Positions 41,422 to 50,624 of a DNA stretch of 64,000 nt are shown in pieces (position 1 is the stretch's first letter; every line of letters begins with the position of its first letter). The translations under genes were made by a program, and so were the position numbers. The notes under the pieces were generated by a model. That model saw nothing but the letters and a program-made list of their open reading frames with translations, made no database searches and was not told where the DNA came from. The stretch covers positions 930,001 through 994,000 of the forward strand of contig JACKJH010000001.1 in NCBI GenBank assembly GCA_020638055.1, written 5' to 3'. The stretch is from Hyphomicrobiaceae bacterium (GTDB taxonomy: Bacteria; Pseudomonadota; Alphaproteobacteria; Rhizobiales; Hyphomicrobiaceae).

Positions 41422-44013
41422 ATGCTCGAGCGGACGCAAGCGGAATGGGATCGCGAATTATTGTTGAGCGCTGGTCTTAATCCTGATCGGCGCGATGTAC
41501 TCAAAGCGGGTGCAGGAGCGGCGGCAGTTGCCACACTTGGTCTCGGACCGATTTTGCCTAGCAAGGAAGTTCAGGCTTTCGCTTATGAGCCATATCCGCG
41601 AGACGATCAACTAACGACGGTTGTTACAAGCTGCGCGCACAACTGCGGGTCACGCCATGCGCTGGTGGCGCACAAGAAGGGTGACGTGATCGTCAGGTTG
41701 TCGGCGGACGACGGCCGTTACCAGGAAGGCGGAGAGTACGGCAAGGATACCGAGGAAGAGCCGCAAGTGCGCGCTTGCCTGCGCGGTCGCTCTTATCGGT
41801 CACGGCTTTATTCGCCCGAGCGGCTGCTTTATCCGATGAAACGCGTGGGTAAGCGCGGCGAAGGAAAATTCAAGCGTGTGTCGTGGGACGAGGCGCTCAC
41901 CGACATTGCTGAACGGATGGTTTACCTCAAGGGGAAGTATGGTCCCACAGCGCTTCTGGACCAGTCTTATGCGGGTGCTTCCTATGGTGTCTTGCATAAG
42001 TCCGATCAGATCGAAGGGCTGTTGGGACGCTTTCTTGGAATGTTTGGTTGCCGTACGAGTTCATGGTCGGTGCCGTCCTACCAAGGCACGACGTTTTCAT
42101 CGCGTATGACGTTCGGTACCATTCAAGATGGCAACGAAGACGACACCTTCGCGCACACAAAACTGATGATTATGTGGGGTTGGAACCCGGCGTATACGTT
42201 CCACGGCGGCAACACGTTTTATTATATGCGGCTTGCCAAACAGCGCGGCTGCAAGTTCGTGTGCGTCGATCCGCAATATACCGATTCCGCGGCGGCATAT
42301 GATGCCTGGTGGATTCCGATCAAGCCGAACACCGATGCGGCAATGATGGCGGGCATGGCGCACTACATCCTGGCCAACAATCTTCACGACCAGGAGTTCA
42401 TCAACAAGTTCGTTCTTGGCATGGATGCGGGAACGATGCCGGACTGGGCCAAGGACCGGGAGAACTTCAAGGATTACATTTTCGGCAAATATGATGGTCA
42501 GCCCAAGACGCCGGAATGGGCCGAGCCGATTTGTGGCGTCAAGGCTGAAGACATAAAGAAACTCGCCGACATGTATGCCACCACCAAGCCGGCCGCGCTG
42601 AAGGCATCTTGGTCACCTGGGCGTAACGCGTATGGCGAGCAGTACAACCGAATGGCGGCAGCATTGCAGGCTATGACCGGCAATATCGGTGTTCTGGGCG
42701 GTTGTGCTGAAGGTGTCGGCAAGGCCTGGCATGCGGAAGGCACGGCCTACCCTTACGATGAGTTTGCCAATGTCTGGTATGCATCGTTGAAGTCGGATCG
42801 GTGGGCTCACTGTGTTCTGAATTATCCCAACGTCAGTCGTGAGGAACTCGGGCTGTGGCCACGCGATGACCAATTGGATGGCCAGCCGCCAAACATTCGC
42901 GGCATTTTCTGGCAAGGTTCGGACTGGCTCAACCAGCTCACCAACATCAACAAAGAAATCAAGGCGCTGCGCAAGCTCGAGGCCGAAGGCGAGAAGGAGA
43001 GCCTGCTCGTTTGCATGGATTCGACGATTACGCCGACCGGTATCTGGGCGGATTACCTTTTGCCGATCGCGACGCACTTTGAGCGTCATGACGTTGCGTT
43101 GCCCTGGTACAAGGGTCACTATTACATCCATCGTCCGAAGGTGATCGAGCCGCTTGGAGAATCCAAAACCGACTTCCAGGTGTTCACGGAGCTGGCGTTC
43201 CGATTGGGGTTTGGCGAGAAGTACAATCCACGAGCGGCTCGTAACTACTTTGAACGTAATGATGAGACAGATGAGGCTTATCTCCTGGCCTGGTGGACGA
43301 ACCGCGTCCAGCATCATCAGGGCGTGACGATGAGCTGGAACGATTTCAAGAACTACGGCATTTACAAGTTCAAACTGGACCGTCCGCATGTGGCCTTCCA
43401 GGACAATGTCGAGAAGGGCGTGCCTTGGTCGACACCGTCAGGCAAGATTGAGATTTTCTCCCAACAGTTGGCTCGCATTACTGATTGGAAGAGGACCTCA
43501 TACGGTTATGAGATTCCCGCCATTCCAAAATGGATCGAGCCGTGGGAAAGTCTCAATGCGACCGACAAGACGGCAACGCATCCCTTTCATGTGATTTCTC
43601 CGCACCCACGACACCGAACGCATTCGATCTTCAACAATATTCCGTGGCTGCGCGAAACCTACGAGCAAGAGGTGACGATCAACGCTTCGGATGCAAAGAA
43701 GCTGGGGGTCAAAACCGGCGATACAGTGGAAGTCTTCAACGATCGAGGCAGTTGTGTGGTGCCAGTGTATGTGACCGAGCGCTGCATGCCAGGCGTGCTG
43801 GTTCTGCACGAGGGCTCGTGGATGGATCTCGACGGCAAAGGTCGCGATCTTTCTGGCAATCCGGATTTTCTCACGTTGGATAATCCAAGCCCTGCCGGCG
43901 CATTCGCCTACAACACTGTCCTTGCAAACATCCGCAAGACTGACGCCGAGCACCGTCCCGGTTGGGATCGGCTGGCAACATCCCGGTCGCACGTATTCCG
44001 TCGCGATCTTTGA
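41422..44013 (+). CDS. DMSO-reductase-family molybdopterin oxidoreductase
   Basis: An 863-residue catalytic subunit of the DmsA type. An Arg-Arg signal (DRRDVLKAGAGAAA near residue 22) indicates Tat export. The N-terminal iron-sulfur site reads CAHNCGSRH..ACLRGRS: the third of the four usual cysteines is His. Motifs RACLRGRS, RVSWDEAL, YQGTTFSSRM and HPRHRTHS with the molybdopterin-binding domains follow. It is encoded with a four-cluster ferredoxin subunit and a TorD-like chaperone. The substrate (S- or N-oxide, or another oxyanion) cannot be told. The start at 41422 is chosen by the Tat signal. The stop is TGA. Confidence 0.88.
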   Translation: MLERTQAEWDRELLLSAGLNPDRRDVLKAGAGAAAVATLGLGPILPSKEVQAFAYEPYPRDDQLTTVVTSCAHNCGSRHALVAHKKGDVIVRLSADDGRYQEGGEYGKDTEEEPQVRACLRGRSYRSRLYSPERLLYPMKRVGKRGEGKFKRVSWDEALTDIAERMVYLKGKYGPTALLDQSYAGASYGVLHKSDQIEGLLGRFLGMFGCRTSSWSVPSYQGTTFSSRMTFGTIQDGNEDDTFAHTKLMIMWGWNPAYTFHGGNTFYYMRLAKQRGCKFVCVDPQYTDSAAAYDAWWIPIKPNTDAAMMAGMAHYILANNLHDQEFINKFVLGMDAGTMPDWAKDRENFKDYIFGKYDGQPKTPEWAEPICGVKAEDIKKLADMYATTKPAALKASWSPGRNAYGEQYNRMAAALQAMTGNIGVLGGCAEGVGKAWHAEGTAYPYDEFANVWYASLKSDRWAHCVLNYPNVSREELGLWPRDDQLDGQPPNIRGIFWQGSDWLNQLTNINKEIKALRKLEAEGEKESLLVCMDSTITPTGIWADYLLPIATHFERHDVALPWYKGHYYIHRPKVIEPLGESKTDFQVFTELAFRLGFGEKYNPRAARNYFERNDETDEAYLLAWWTNRVQHHQGVTMSWNDFKNYGIYKFKLDRPHVAFQDNVEKGVPWSTPSGKIEIFSQQLARITDWKRTSYGYEIPAIPKWIEPWESLNATDKTATHPFHVISPHPRHRTHSIFNNIPWLRETYEQEVTINASDAKKLGVKTGDTVEVFNDRGSCVVPVYVTERCMPGVLVLHEGSWMDLDGKGRDLSGNPDFLTLDNPSPAGAFAYNTVLANIRKTDAEHRPGWDRLATSRSHVFRRDL

Positions 44014-44033
44014 GCCCCTAGGGAGATGACACG

Positions 44034-44708
44034 ATGGCCGAACCCAAGGACAAAGCGAAGATCAAGGAAGCGGTAAAGCGCAAAAAGCGCGAGGTCTACA
44101 CGCCGGTGAAGCCGGATATGCAGCTAGGCTTCATTCACAACAATGTAGATTGCATCGGCTGCCGGGCCTGCGAGATGGCCTGCAAGGACAAAAACGGCCT
44201 GCCACCCGGGCCCCGGTTTCGCAGGGTCATGTATGTGGAGGGCGGCACATATCCGGACGTGTATGCCTACAAGGTCAACATGTCGTGCAACCACTGCGCG
44301 GAACCGGCTTGCTTGCCGACGTGTCCGACCGGCGCGATTTATAAGCGCCAGAAGGACGGTATCGTTGATATCGATTCATCGCTGTGCATCGGCTGCAGGC
44401 GCTGTGAAGCCGCCTGTCCGTTTGGTGCACCACAGTACATTCCCGAACAAAACATTGTGTCCAAGTGCAACATGTGCGTTGATGAGATCGATGCTGGACG
44501 TAAACCCTACTGCGTGATGGGCTGCATGATGCGCGTGCTTGACATCGGCCCCATCGACCAGTTGTTGAACGGCACGCATGAAACGAAGGCGCGGGGTCCA
44601 AACGATCAGGTCGTTCGTCAGGTCAAGAACATGGCGGATCCAGCACTCACCAATCCGTCAATCGTTTTCGTTCCCCATTCGAAGGGTGCGGTAAAGAATG
44701 ACGGATAG
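44034..44708 (+). CDS. Four-cluster iron-sulfur electron-transfer subunit (DmsB-like)
   Basis: A 224-residue ferredoxin-like subunit with sixteen cysteines in four groups (CIGCRACEMAC, CNHCAEPACLPTC, CIGCRRCEAAC, CNMCVDEI..CVMGC), as in DmsB/NrfC. It wires the molybdoenzyme to the membrane or cytochrome. No signal of its own, so it would be co-exported with the Tat-bearing catalytic subunit. Starts 20 bases after it. The stop is TAG. Confidence 0.9.
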   Translation: MAEPKDKAKIKEAVKRKKREVYTPVKPDMQLGFIHNNVDCIGCRACEMACKDKNGLPPGPRFRRVMYVEGGTYPDVYAYKVNMSCNHCAEPACLPTCPTGAIYKRQKDGIVDIDSSLCIGCRRCEAACPFGAPQYIPEQNIVSKCNMCVDEIDAGRKPYCVMGCMMRVLDIGPIDQLLNGTHETKARGPNDQVVRQVKNMADPALTNPSIVFVPHSKGAVKNDG

Positions 44709-44784
44709 GCGTGGCGGCGCGGCTTAGGGTTTTGGCCCAACGTCGCGTCAAACCCGTTGGCATCAATCGAGGCGAAGGTCCTTA

Positions 44785-45603
44785 ATGAGTAAACCGCTTG
44801 TACGGCGTGAAGACGCCAGCCAGCCGCAGAACGCGCCAAGCAGGAAGGCAGCGGGGTTGTCGCCAGAGATCACAAAAATACTCAGGGTTGCGATGGCGCG
44901 AGACGCAGAGTTGCTGACCGTGCTGAATGATCGCGAGCCGACTGCAGAGCTGCTGGAGAGCTTGCGATCGGCTTCCGTTGACGATTGGTTCGGATTTAAT
45001 GCGGGCGGTGAAGTTGCGTTACGGGCGCGTGACCTGCTCGCCGCTTCACTTGATGCAATGCCGGTGCCGATCGATGCGGCAACGCTTGACGAGCTTGCGG
45101 CTGATTTCGCGGCAATCTACCTGATCCATACCTACCGGGCGCCACCAACCGAGTCGCCCTGGCTCGACAAGGACCAGCTTGAGCGCCAAGAGCCCATGTT
45201 CGAACTGGCTGCATGGTACGAGCGGTTTGGGCTTGTCGCTGAAAGCCGTCAGCGTCGATCAGAGGACCATATGGTGCTGCAATTGCAGTTTTTGGCGCAC
45301 TTGTTTTCCGCCAGGAATTTGAATGATGAGCAGTGCTTTGCGGAGGTTTCGCGTTTTCTCGACCAGCATTTGCTGCGATGGATCGGAGATTTCGCGGAGC
45401 GCGTTGCGGCCCGTTGTGCCACGCCATATTACTGTGGTGTGGTGACGGTTACACATGGTTATCTTGAATCGCTTCGAACGTACCTGGCTGAGAACTTCGA
45501 TCTTCCCCGCGAGACGTTTGAAGATGCGAACAATCGTAATTCTAAATTCACGCCGGACGAGGAATCCGGGCCGTACATTCCTGGCATCGCTCCGAGCTGG
45601 TAG
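44785..45603 (+). CDS. TorD-family molybdoenzyme chaperone
   Basis: A 272-residue all-helical protein of the TorD/DmsD family (DELAADFAAIYLIHTYRAPPTESPW near residues 94-118). It binds the Tat signal of the molybdoenzyme and holds it for cofactor insertion. Located after the two structural subunits. Confidence 0.82.
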   Translation: MSKPLVRREDASQPQNAPSRKAAGLSPEITKILRVAMARDAELLTVLNDREPTAELLESLRSASVDDWFGFNAGGEVALRARDLLAASLDAMPVPIDAATLDELAADFAAIYLIHTYRAPPTESPWLDKDQLERQEPMFELAAWYERFGLVAESRQRRSEDHMVLQLQFLAHLFSARNLNDEQCFAEVSRFLDQHLLRWIGDFAERVAARCATPYYCGVVTVTHGYLESLRTYLAENFDLPRETFEDANNRNSKFTPDEESGPYIPGIAPSW

Positions 45604-45668
45604 ACTGTGGTGTACTGGTGACCGCCGGGACATGCGCAGGCGGCGTGCAGGGAGTCGATCAGCAGGAG

Positions 45669-46784
45669 ATGGCAGAGACAAATTCGAACACTACGATACA
45701 CGACGCTAAAGCCGACGAGAGAACGCATCCAACTCCCGTCGTGTCGGGGGACCGCTGTGTGCACGGCCGCAGCCCGATTGCCAACTGCCGGGCCTGCGTC
45801 AGCGTCTGCCCGCGTATGGCATTCTCACTGGATGACGATGGCCTGGGATTTGACGTCGAAGCCTGCGACGGGTGCGGTCTGTGCGAGGCGGTTTGTCCCG
45901 AAGCGGCCATTGACATGGAGGCCCATGTTGCAAGGCCGTTGCGGCAGGCTTCAGCAGGCGACCGCGCGTTTCTAGCCTGCGAATACTGCATTGGGCCCAC
46001 GCAAGCGGCGCGGGTCACGTGTCTGCATGCGGTTTCGCTGTCCACTCTTGTCAAGCTGCACAACCAGGGTGTGCGCACGCTATTTTCTGCCAGCGCGGAC
46101 TGTTCGGCATGTCCGCGCAATGTGATGACGACGCTTCGCGATCGCGTGGCGGATCTTGCACGACTGACCCAAGATCGTGGTCTTGCGCCGATGAAGCTGG
46201 AAGCATTGGCGTTAACCGACTGGAAGAATGTGCGCGACGAGGCCGGACGCATGTCCCGAAGGTCATTGTTCCGGGCTGCTTTCAAATCCAGCAGACCGGC
46301 TGTCGATTGCCACCCGGATGCCCCCTCAGCGGATGGCGCTGGCACTTTTGATCACCCCCAAACGAGCGAAGACGACCCACCGCCGGGCGCTGCGGCGCAG
46401 TTAGCGCAGCGCGATAAGGCAACCTTATCGATGATGGTTCCGCTTCTTGATCCGCAGGTCTGTGTCGCATGCGGAGCATGTATTGAGGTTTGCGCGCACG
46501 GCGTTATAAAGCTGACTGGGATAGACGAGCGAGCACCGCGCTATGAGGTGGACGCCATCGGTTGCACCGGTTGCGGCCTGTGTGCCGATAGCTGCGATGT
46601 TGACGCGATTGCGCTTCAAGCCTGGGGCGCGGCATCACCGGCTCCGATCTTGCTTCACCATGGCCGATGCCGATCATGCTCAAGTCCGTTTTTTACCGTA
46701 GCGGACCATGCCACGGGAACGGATCTCTGCCGCATTTGCGCGCAAAAAAACGGAAACAACAAGCTCTTTCAGGTGCTGCCATGA
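45669..46784 (+). CDS. Multi-cluster ferredoxin-type protein
   Basis: A 371-residue protein with at least four ferredoxin-like Cys groups (CRACVSVCPRM, CDGCGLCEAVCPEA, CVACGACIEVCAHG, CTGCGLCADSC) plus extra pairs (CEYC, CSACPRN, CRSC, CRIC) that may bind another cluster or zinc. A mid-protein SRRSLFRAA segment is not a signal. NapF- or HdrA-like electron distribution in the cytoplasm is possible. Its TGA overlaps the next ATG. Start chosen at 45669, with GGAG close by. Confidence 0.78.
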   Translation: MAETNSNTTIHDAKADERTHPTPVVSGDRCVHGRSPIANCRACVSVCPRMAFSLDDDGLGFDVEACDGCGLCEAVCPEAAIDMEAHVARPLRQASAGDRAFLACEYCIGPTQAARVTCLHAVSLSTLVKLHNQGVRTLFSASADCSACPRNVMTTLRDRVADLARLTQDRGLAPMKLEALALTDWKNVRDEAGRMSRRSLFRAAFKSSRPAVDCHPDAPSADGAGTFDHPQTSEDDPPPGAAAQLAQRDKATLSMMVPLLDPQVCVACGACIEVCAHGVIKLTGIDERAPRYEVDAIGCTGCGLCADSCDVDAIALQAWGAASPAPILLHHGRCRSCSSPFFTVADHATGTDLCRICAQKNGNNKLFQVLP

Positions 46785-47293
46785 TGGGACAGGATGTCGA
46801 TGTGAAAGCATGGCTCGCGCCAGTGCAAACGGCTTATGATCAGCTTCTTTTTGAGGGCGGAGAAGGCGCTCTCTTGGTGTTGTTTGAAGGATATAGGCCG
46901 GATGCGGTGCGTATGATGGCCCATCATCTGGGAGCACGGCTCATAGATTTTCGTGCCGAGTACATGCTGCCAATAGGGGTTTATGGTGCAAGCCTTCCGT
47001 TGGAACGCATGCGTGCGGTGATGGATGACGTTTCAAGCGACGCAGACGGCGGCCCGGACACGAAGCGACGCGGTATCGTTTTTCATAACGCGGAGGCACT
47101 TCTTGCAACGCGTGACCAGCAGATACGCGCAACATGGATGGCTCAAATCATTGCCGCCCGTCTGAAGCAGCCGGTGGTCATTCCACTAGCTGTGTTCGCG
47201 AACGAAGCACCGCCCCCAGGTGCTCGCGTGGTCGTTATCGACGGCCAGAAGCTGCCGGCGGAAAAGATGCTCATGCGACTGGCGGCGCGATGA
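46781..47293 (+). CDS. Conserved-looking protein of unknown function
   Basis: A 170-residue soluble protein, coupled by ATGA overlap to the ferredoxin gene before and the histidine kinase gene after. Segments such as EGALLVLFEGYRPDAVRMMAHHLGARLIDFRAEYM suggest an alpha/beta fold with a Rossmann- or P-loop-like layout but no Walker motif. The tight coupling suggests a role in the same respiratory pathway or its control. The family is not recognised. Confidence 0.55.
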   Translation: MMGQDVDVKAWLAPVQTAYDQLLFEGGEGALLVLFEGYRPDAVRMMAHHLGARLIDFRAEYMLPIGVYGASLPLERMRAVMDDVSSDADGGPDTKRRGIVFHNAEALLATRDQQIRATWMAQIIAARLKQPVVIPLAVFANEAPPPGARVVVIDGQKLPAEKMLMRLAAR

Positions 47294-49185
47294 TCGCTTC
47301 GCTTCGTGACTGGATCGGTGCCCGACTTTCCCGTCAGCTCTTTTTCGTACTGGGAGCGACCCTTACAGTTCTTTCGCTGGCATTTCTTGCGCTGTTTGTC
47401 GGCTATTACGGCGGCCGATTGGTGGACGAGCGGGCGCGCACCTCGGCTGAGATCAATGACATGCTTCAGGTGGCGCTTGAGAACGCCATGCTGAAGCGTG
47501 ACATCGCTGGCTTGCAGGACATTGTCAGGCGGCTGGGGAAACGCAAATCCGTCAAACGCGTTATGATCCTGAATACGTCCGGCAGAGTGCGTTTTGCATC
47601 AGATGATGCCCAACTTGGCCGGCATTACAATCTCTCGGGTGATGATTTCTGCCCCGGTTGCGATATGACCAAGGGGGGCACAAAGGCGTCGACTTTTACG
47701 CAGGATCCCGTCCAGGGCAGCATTTTGCGCAGCGTCAACGCGGTTTCCAACAGGACGGCATGCAAGCAGTGTCACGGCGACGCCAGCGTCCATCCAGTCA
47801 ACGGAATCCTGGTTGTCGATTACGATGCAGGAGAGATCAAAAGCGATGCCTTGAAAATGGGCCTGGCGATGACGGGGGCTGGGGTGCTCGTTTTGCTTGC
47901 TGGGACGGGGGCCATTGGCTGGGTTTTGCAGCGCTCAGTGCTGAAACCCATCGGTGATCTGCGCTCGGCCAGTATTGCGTTGGCGCGTGGGCGTTTTGAT
48001 AGTGACATCAAGATTGAGGGGCATGATGAACTTGCGGAGCTTGGCGCCACGTTCCGTATGGCAAGCGAGAAGTTGGAGGCGCACCAAACCCAACTTGCGG
48101 AGCGCGAGCACTTCCTGCAATCATTGATCGATGCCGTTCCCGACGGTATCAGGGTTATCGGACCGGACTATCGCGTGCTGAAGGTCAACGAAGCGTTCTG
48201 CGCACAGGTGGGGCTAACGCGCGATGAGGTGCTCTCCCGACCATGTTATGCATCAAGTCACCAACGCAATGAACCGTGCGCACCAACACTGGTAACGTGC
48301 CCTTTGCATGAGATCATGAATGGTTCACGGGCCCTCACCTGCAAACACACCCACAAGCATTCTGGCGGCGCGGATGTTGTGGTGGAGGTATCGGCGGCGC
48401 CTTTGGGTGTTGCCCTCAACGGTGGACCGAAAGGTGGCATCGTCGAAGCCATTCGCGACTTGAGCGGCGACATTCACCATTCCCAGGAGCAACGGCTTTC
48501 CGAGATAGGCCAACTTGCAACCGGCGTGGCCCATGAAATTCGTAATCCGCTGTCGTCGCTGCGTTTGATGCTGCAAGCGCTGCGCAGGAAGCCCACCGAT
48601 ATGCCCCAGCATGAATTTTCAGGTGAACTGGATGTCATGGACGGAGAAATAGACCGCTGCATTCAGGTGACCAACAGGCTTTTGAGGCTTTCTGCGCCGC
48701 CATCAGAACTTCCTGAACTGGTTTCGATGGACGAGGTTATACCAGATGTCATTTCCTTGCTGCGGGCGGAAGCAGACAGCGTTGGAATTGAGATTTCATT
48801 GGGGTTAACACCGTTCCTCAGGGTAATTGCAACCGACAGCGACATTCGCATGCTGGTTCTAAATCTGGTGCAGAACGCTTTCCATGCAATGCCCAGGGGG
48901 GGTAAATTGAGTATCGTCGGCTTTTGCCAATCTGGTGATGTTGTCGTTGAGTTTCGCGATACAGGTTGTGGCATCTCACCTGAAGATATGCCGCGCATTT
49001 TTCAGCCCTTCTGGAGCCGCCGGGCGGACGGCGCGCATGGCACCGGACTTGGGCTATCGATTTGCCGCGAAATTGTGCGACGCCACGATGGCAAAATTTC
49101 TGCGGTGAGTGAAGAAAATGCTGGAGCAATCTTTACTGTTTCCCTGCCTTGGGCCGAGAGAGACAACATAGCCGAGGACACATGA
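47290..49185 (+). CDS. Sensor histidine kinase with periplasmic CXXCH motif
   Basis: A 631-residue membrane kinase: a transmembrane helix near residues 16-38, a periplasmic sensor with FCPGCD and ACKQCHGD (the latter a CXXCH heme-c motif), a second helix near 195-217, HAMP, PAS (residues about 275-385), HisKA with VAHEIRNPLSSL and a HATPase domain (GTGLGLSI). A covalently bound heme would let it sense redox or a gas. It pairs with the NtrC-type regulator at 49182, coupled by ATGA. It probably controls the molybdoenzyme/cytochrome genes upstream. The start at 47290 is chosen for coupling. Confidence 0.88.
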   Translation: MIASLRDWIGARLSRQLFFVLGATLTVLSLAFLALFVGYYGGRLVDERARTSAEINDMLQVALENAMLKRDIAGLQDIVRRLGKRKSVKRVMILNTSGRVRFASDDAQLGRHYNLSGDDFCPGCDMTKGGTKASTFTQDPVQGSILRSVNAVSNRTACKQCHGDASVHPVNGILVVDYDAGEIKSDALKMGLAMTGAGVLVLLAGTGAIGWVLQRSVLKPIGDLRSASIALARGRFDSDIKIEGHDELAELGATFRMASEKLEAHQTQLAEREHFLQSLIDAVPDGIRVIGPDYRVLKVNEAFCAQVGLTRDEVLSRPCYASSHQRNEPCAPTLVTCPLHEIMNGSRALTCKHTHKHSGGADVVVEVSAAPLGVALNGGPKGGIVEAIRDLSGDIHHSQEQRLSEIGQLATGVAHEIRNPLSSLRLMLQALRRKPTDMPQHEFSGELDVMDGEIDRCIQVTNRLLRLSAPPSELPELVSMDEVIPDVISLLRAEADSVGIEISLGLTPFLRVIATDSDIRMLVLNLVQNAFHAMPRGGKLSIVGFCQSGDVVVEFRDTGCGISPEDMPRIFQPFWSRRADGAHGTGLGLSICREIVRRHDGKISAVSEENAGAIFTVSLPWAERDNIAEDT

Positions 49186-50555
49186 GTAAGCGGCGCAAAC
49201 CCATTCTGGTCATTGAAGACGACAAGACGCTTTGTCGGCTTGTTTCCAAGCAGCTTCAGTCCATGGGGTATGCCGTTGCCCATGCGCATACCTGGGCCGA
49301 TGCGAAGGCAACGCTTGATGGCACCGATCCATCCCTGGCGCTTCTCGACATACGCCTGCCGGATGCTGACGGCTTAAAATGCCTGGCGGAGCTCTCGGCG
49401 CAATGTCCGGTGATCGTGTTGACGGCGTTCGGTTCGATCAAGCACGCCGTGGAGGCAATGCGCGCGGGAGCAGCGGAGTATCTGGCGAAGCCTGTCAATC
49501 CGGCGGAACTGGAACTGGCAGTAACGCGCACGCTTTCTGCGGATTCACTGCGACGTCAGTATGAGTATTGCCGCAATCAGCTTTCGCCGGCGATTGCGGA
49601 GGACATGGTGGGATCCAGCAAGGCGTTTCGAGATCTTGTGCGGATGATTGAACTGGTGGCGCCCAGCGATGCCACTGTGCTGATCGAGGGTGAGAGTGGC
49701 GTTGGCAAGGAACTGGTTGCCCGCAGCATCCATCAAATGTCTTCGCGAGCCACGGCAACGTTTGTCCCGGTGGACTGCTGCACGTTGCAAGAGAGTTTAT
49801 TTGAATCAGAGCTGTTTGGTCATGAGCGAGGCTCATTCACCGGCGCTGACAAGCGCAAGCAGGGCCTTATCGAGGTGGCCGAGGGCGGAACGATCTTCCT
49901 TGATGAGATCGGTGAACTCCCAGCGAGCCTGCAGGCAAAGCTGCTAAGACTTCTGGAAACAGGCGAGTTCAGGCGTCTCGGCGGCACGCAAAACCTTTCA
50001 AGCGACAGTAGATTTGTTGCGGCCACGAACCGGGATTTAAGAGCTTTCAGCGATGCAGGCCGGTTTCGTCGCGACCTGTTCTACCGGCTTGCAACGGTTG
50101 TAATCCGTGTCCCGTCGCTCAGAGAAAGGCGTGAAGATATACCGATGCTGGCGGCGCGTTTCATGGAGACCCGCACTTTCCAGCGCGGCGCCAGGAAGCA
50201 CCTGACTGATGCGGCCATGGATGCGCTTACGGCATACGAATGGCCTGGCAACATTCGCGAACTCCGTAATGTCATAGAGCGGGCCATTCTGGTATCTGGA
50301 GAAAGTGACACCATCGAGATTGGCGATCTGGCGCTTCCTTCCATCGCGCGTGCTTCCGACACAATGAATGCCAGCGTTGCTGATTGCGAGGTCAATTTCG
50401 AAAAGGAGCCGACGCTGGAGGAGATCAAGGCCAAATACCTGGGGTACCTGATCGCGCGGCACCAGGGGCACCGCGGCCGCATTGCCAATATACTTGGTGT
50501 CAGTGAACGCAATACCTACCGGATGGTGAAGAAGTTTGGACTAGAAGAAAAGTGA
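49182..50555 (+). CDS. Sigma54-dependent response regulator (NtrC family)
   Basis: A 457-residue regulator with a receiver domain (phospho-Asp in LLDIRLPD near residue 53), a sigma54 AAA+ domain (GESGVGKE, GHERGSFTGAD with GSFTGA in place of GAFTGA) and a Fis-type helix-turn-helix (NILGVSERNTYRMVKK). It would activate RpoN promoters in response to the heme-type sensor kinase. Target promoters within the window were not identified with confidence. Confidence 0.9.
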   Translation: MSKRRKPILVIEDDKTLCRLVSKQLQSMGYAVAHAHTWADAKATLDGTDPSLALLDIRLPDADGLKCLAELSAQCPVIVLTAFGSIKHAVEAMRAGAAEYLAKPVNPAELELAVTRTLSADSLRRQYEYCRNQLSPAIAEDMVGSSKAFRDLVRMIELVAPSDATVLIEGESGVGKELVARSIHQMSSRATATFVPVDCCTLQESLFESELFGHERGSFTGADKRKQGLIEVAEGGTIFLDEIGELPASLQAKLLRLLETGEFRRLGGTQNLSSDSRFVAATNRDLRAFSDAGRFRRDLFYRLATVVIRVPSLRERREDIPMLAARFMETRTFQRGARKHLTDAAMDALTAYEWPGNIRELRNVIERAILVSGESDTIEIGDLALPSIARASDTMNASVADCEVNFEKEPTLEEIKAKYLGYLIARHQGHRGRIANILGVSERNTYRMVKKFGLEEK

Positions 50556-50624
50556 GGCAAAGGGATTGCTCACGGCTCCGCGTCATCACCTGTGAGACAG
50601 AAGCAATTCCTTGAAGAACCAATT

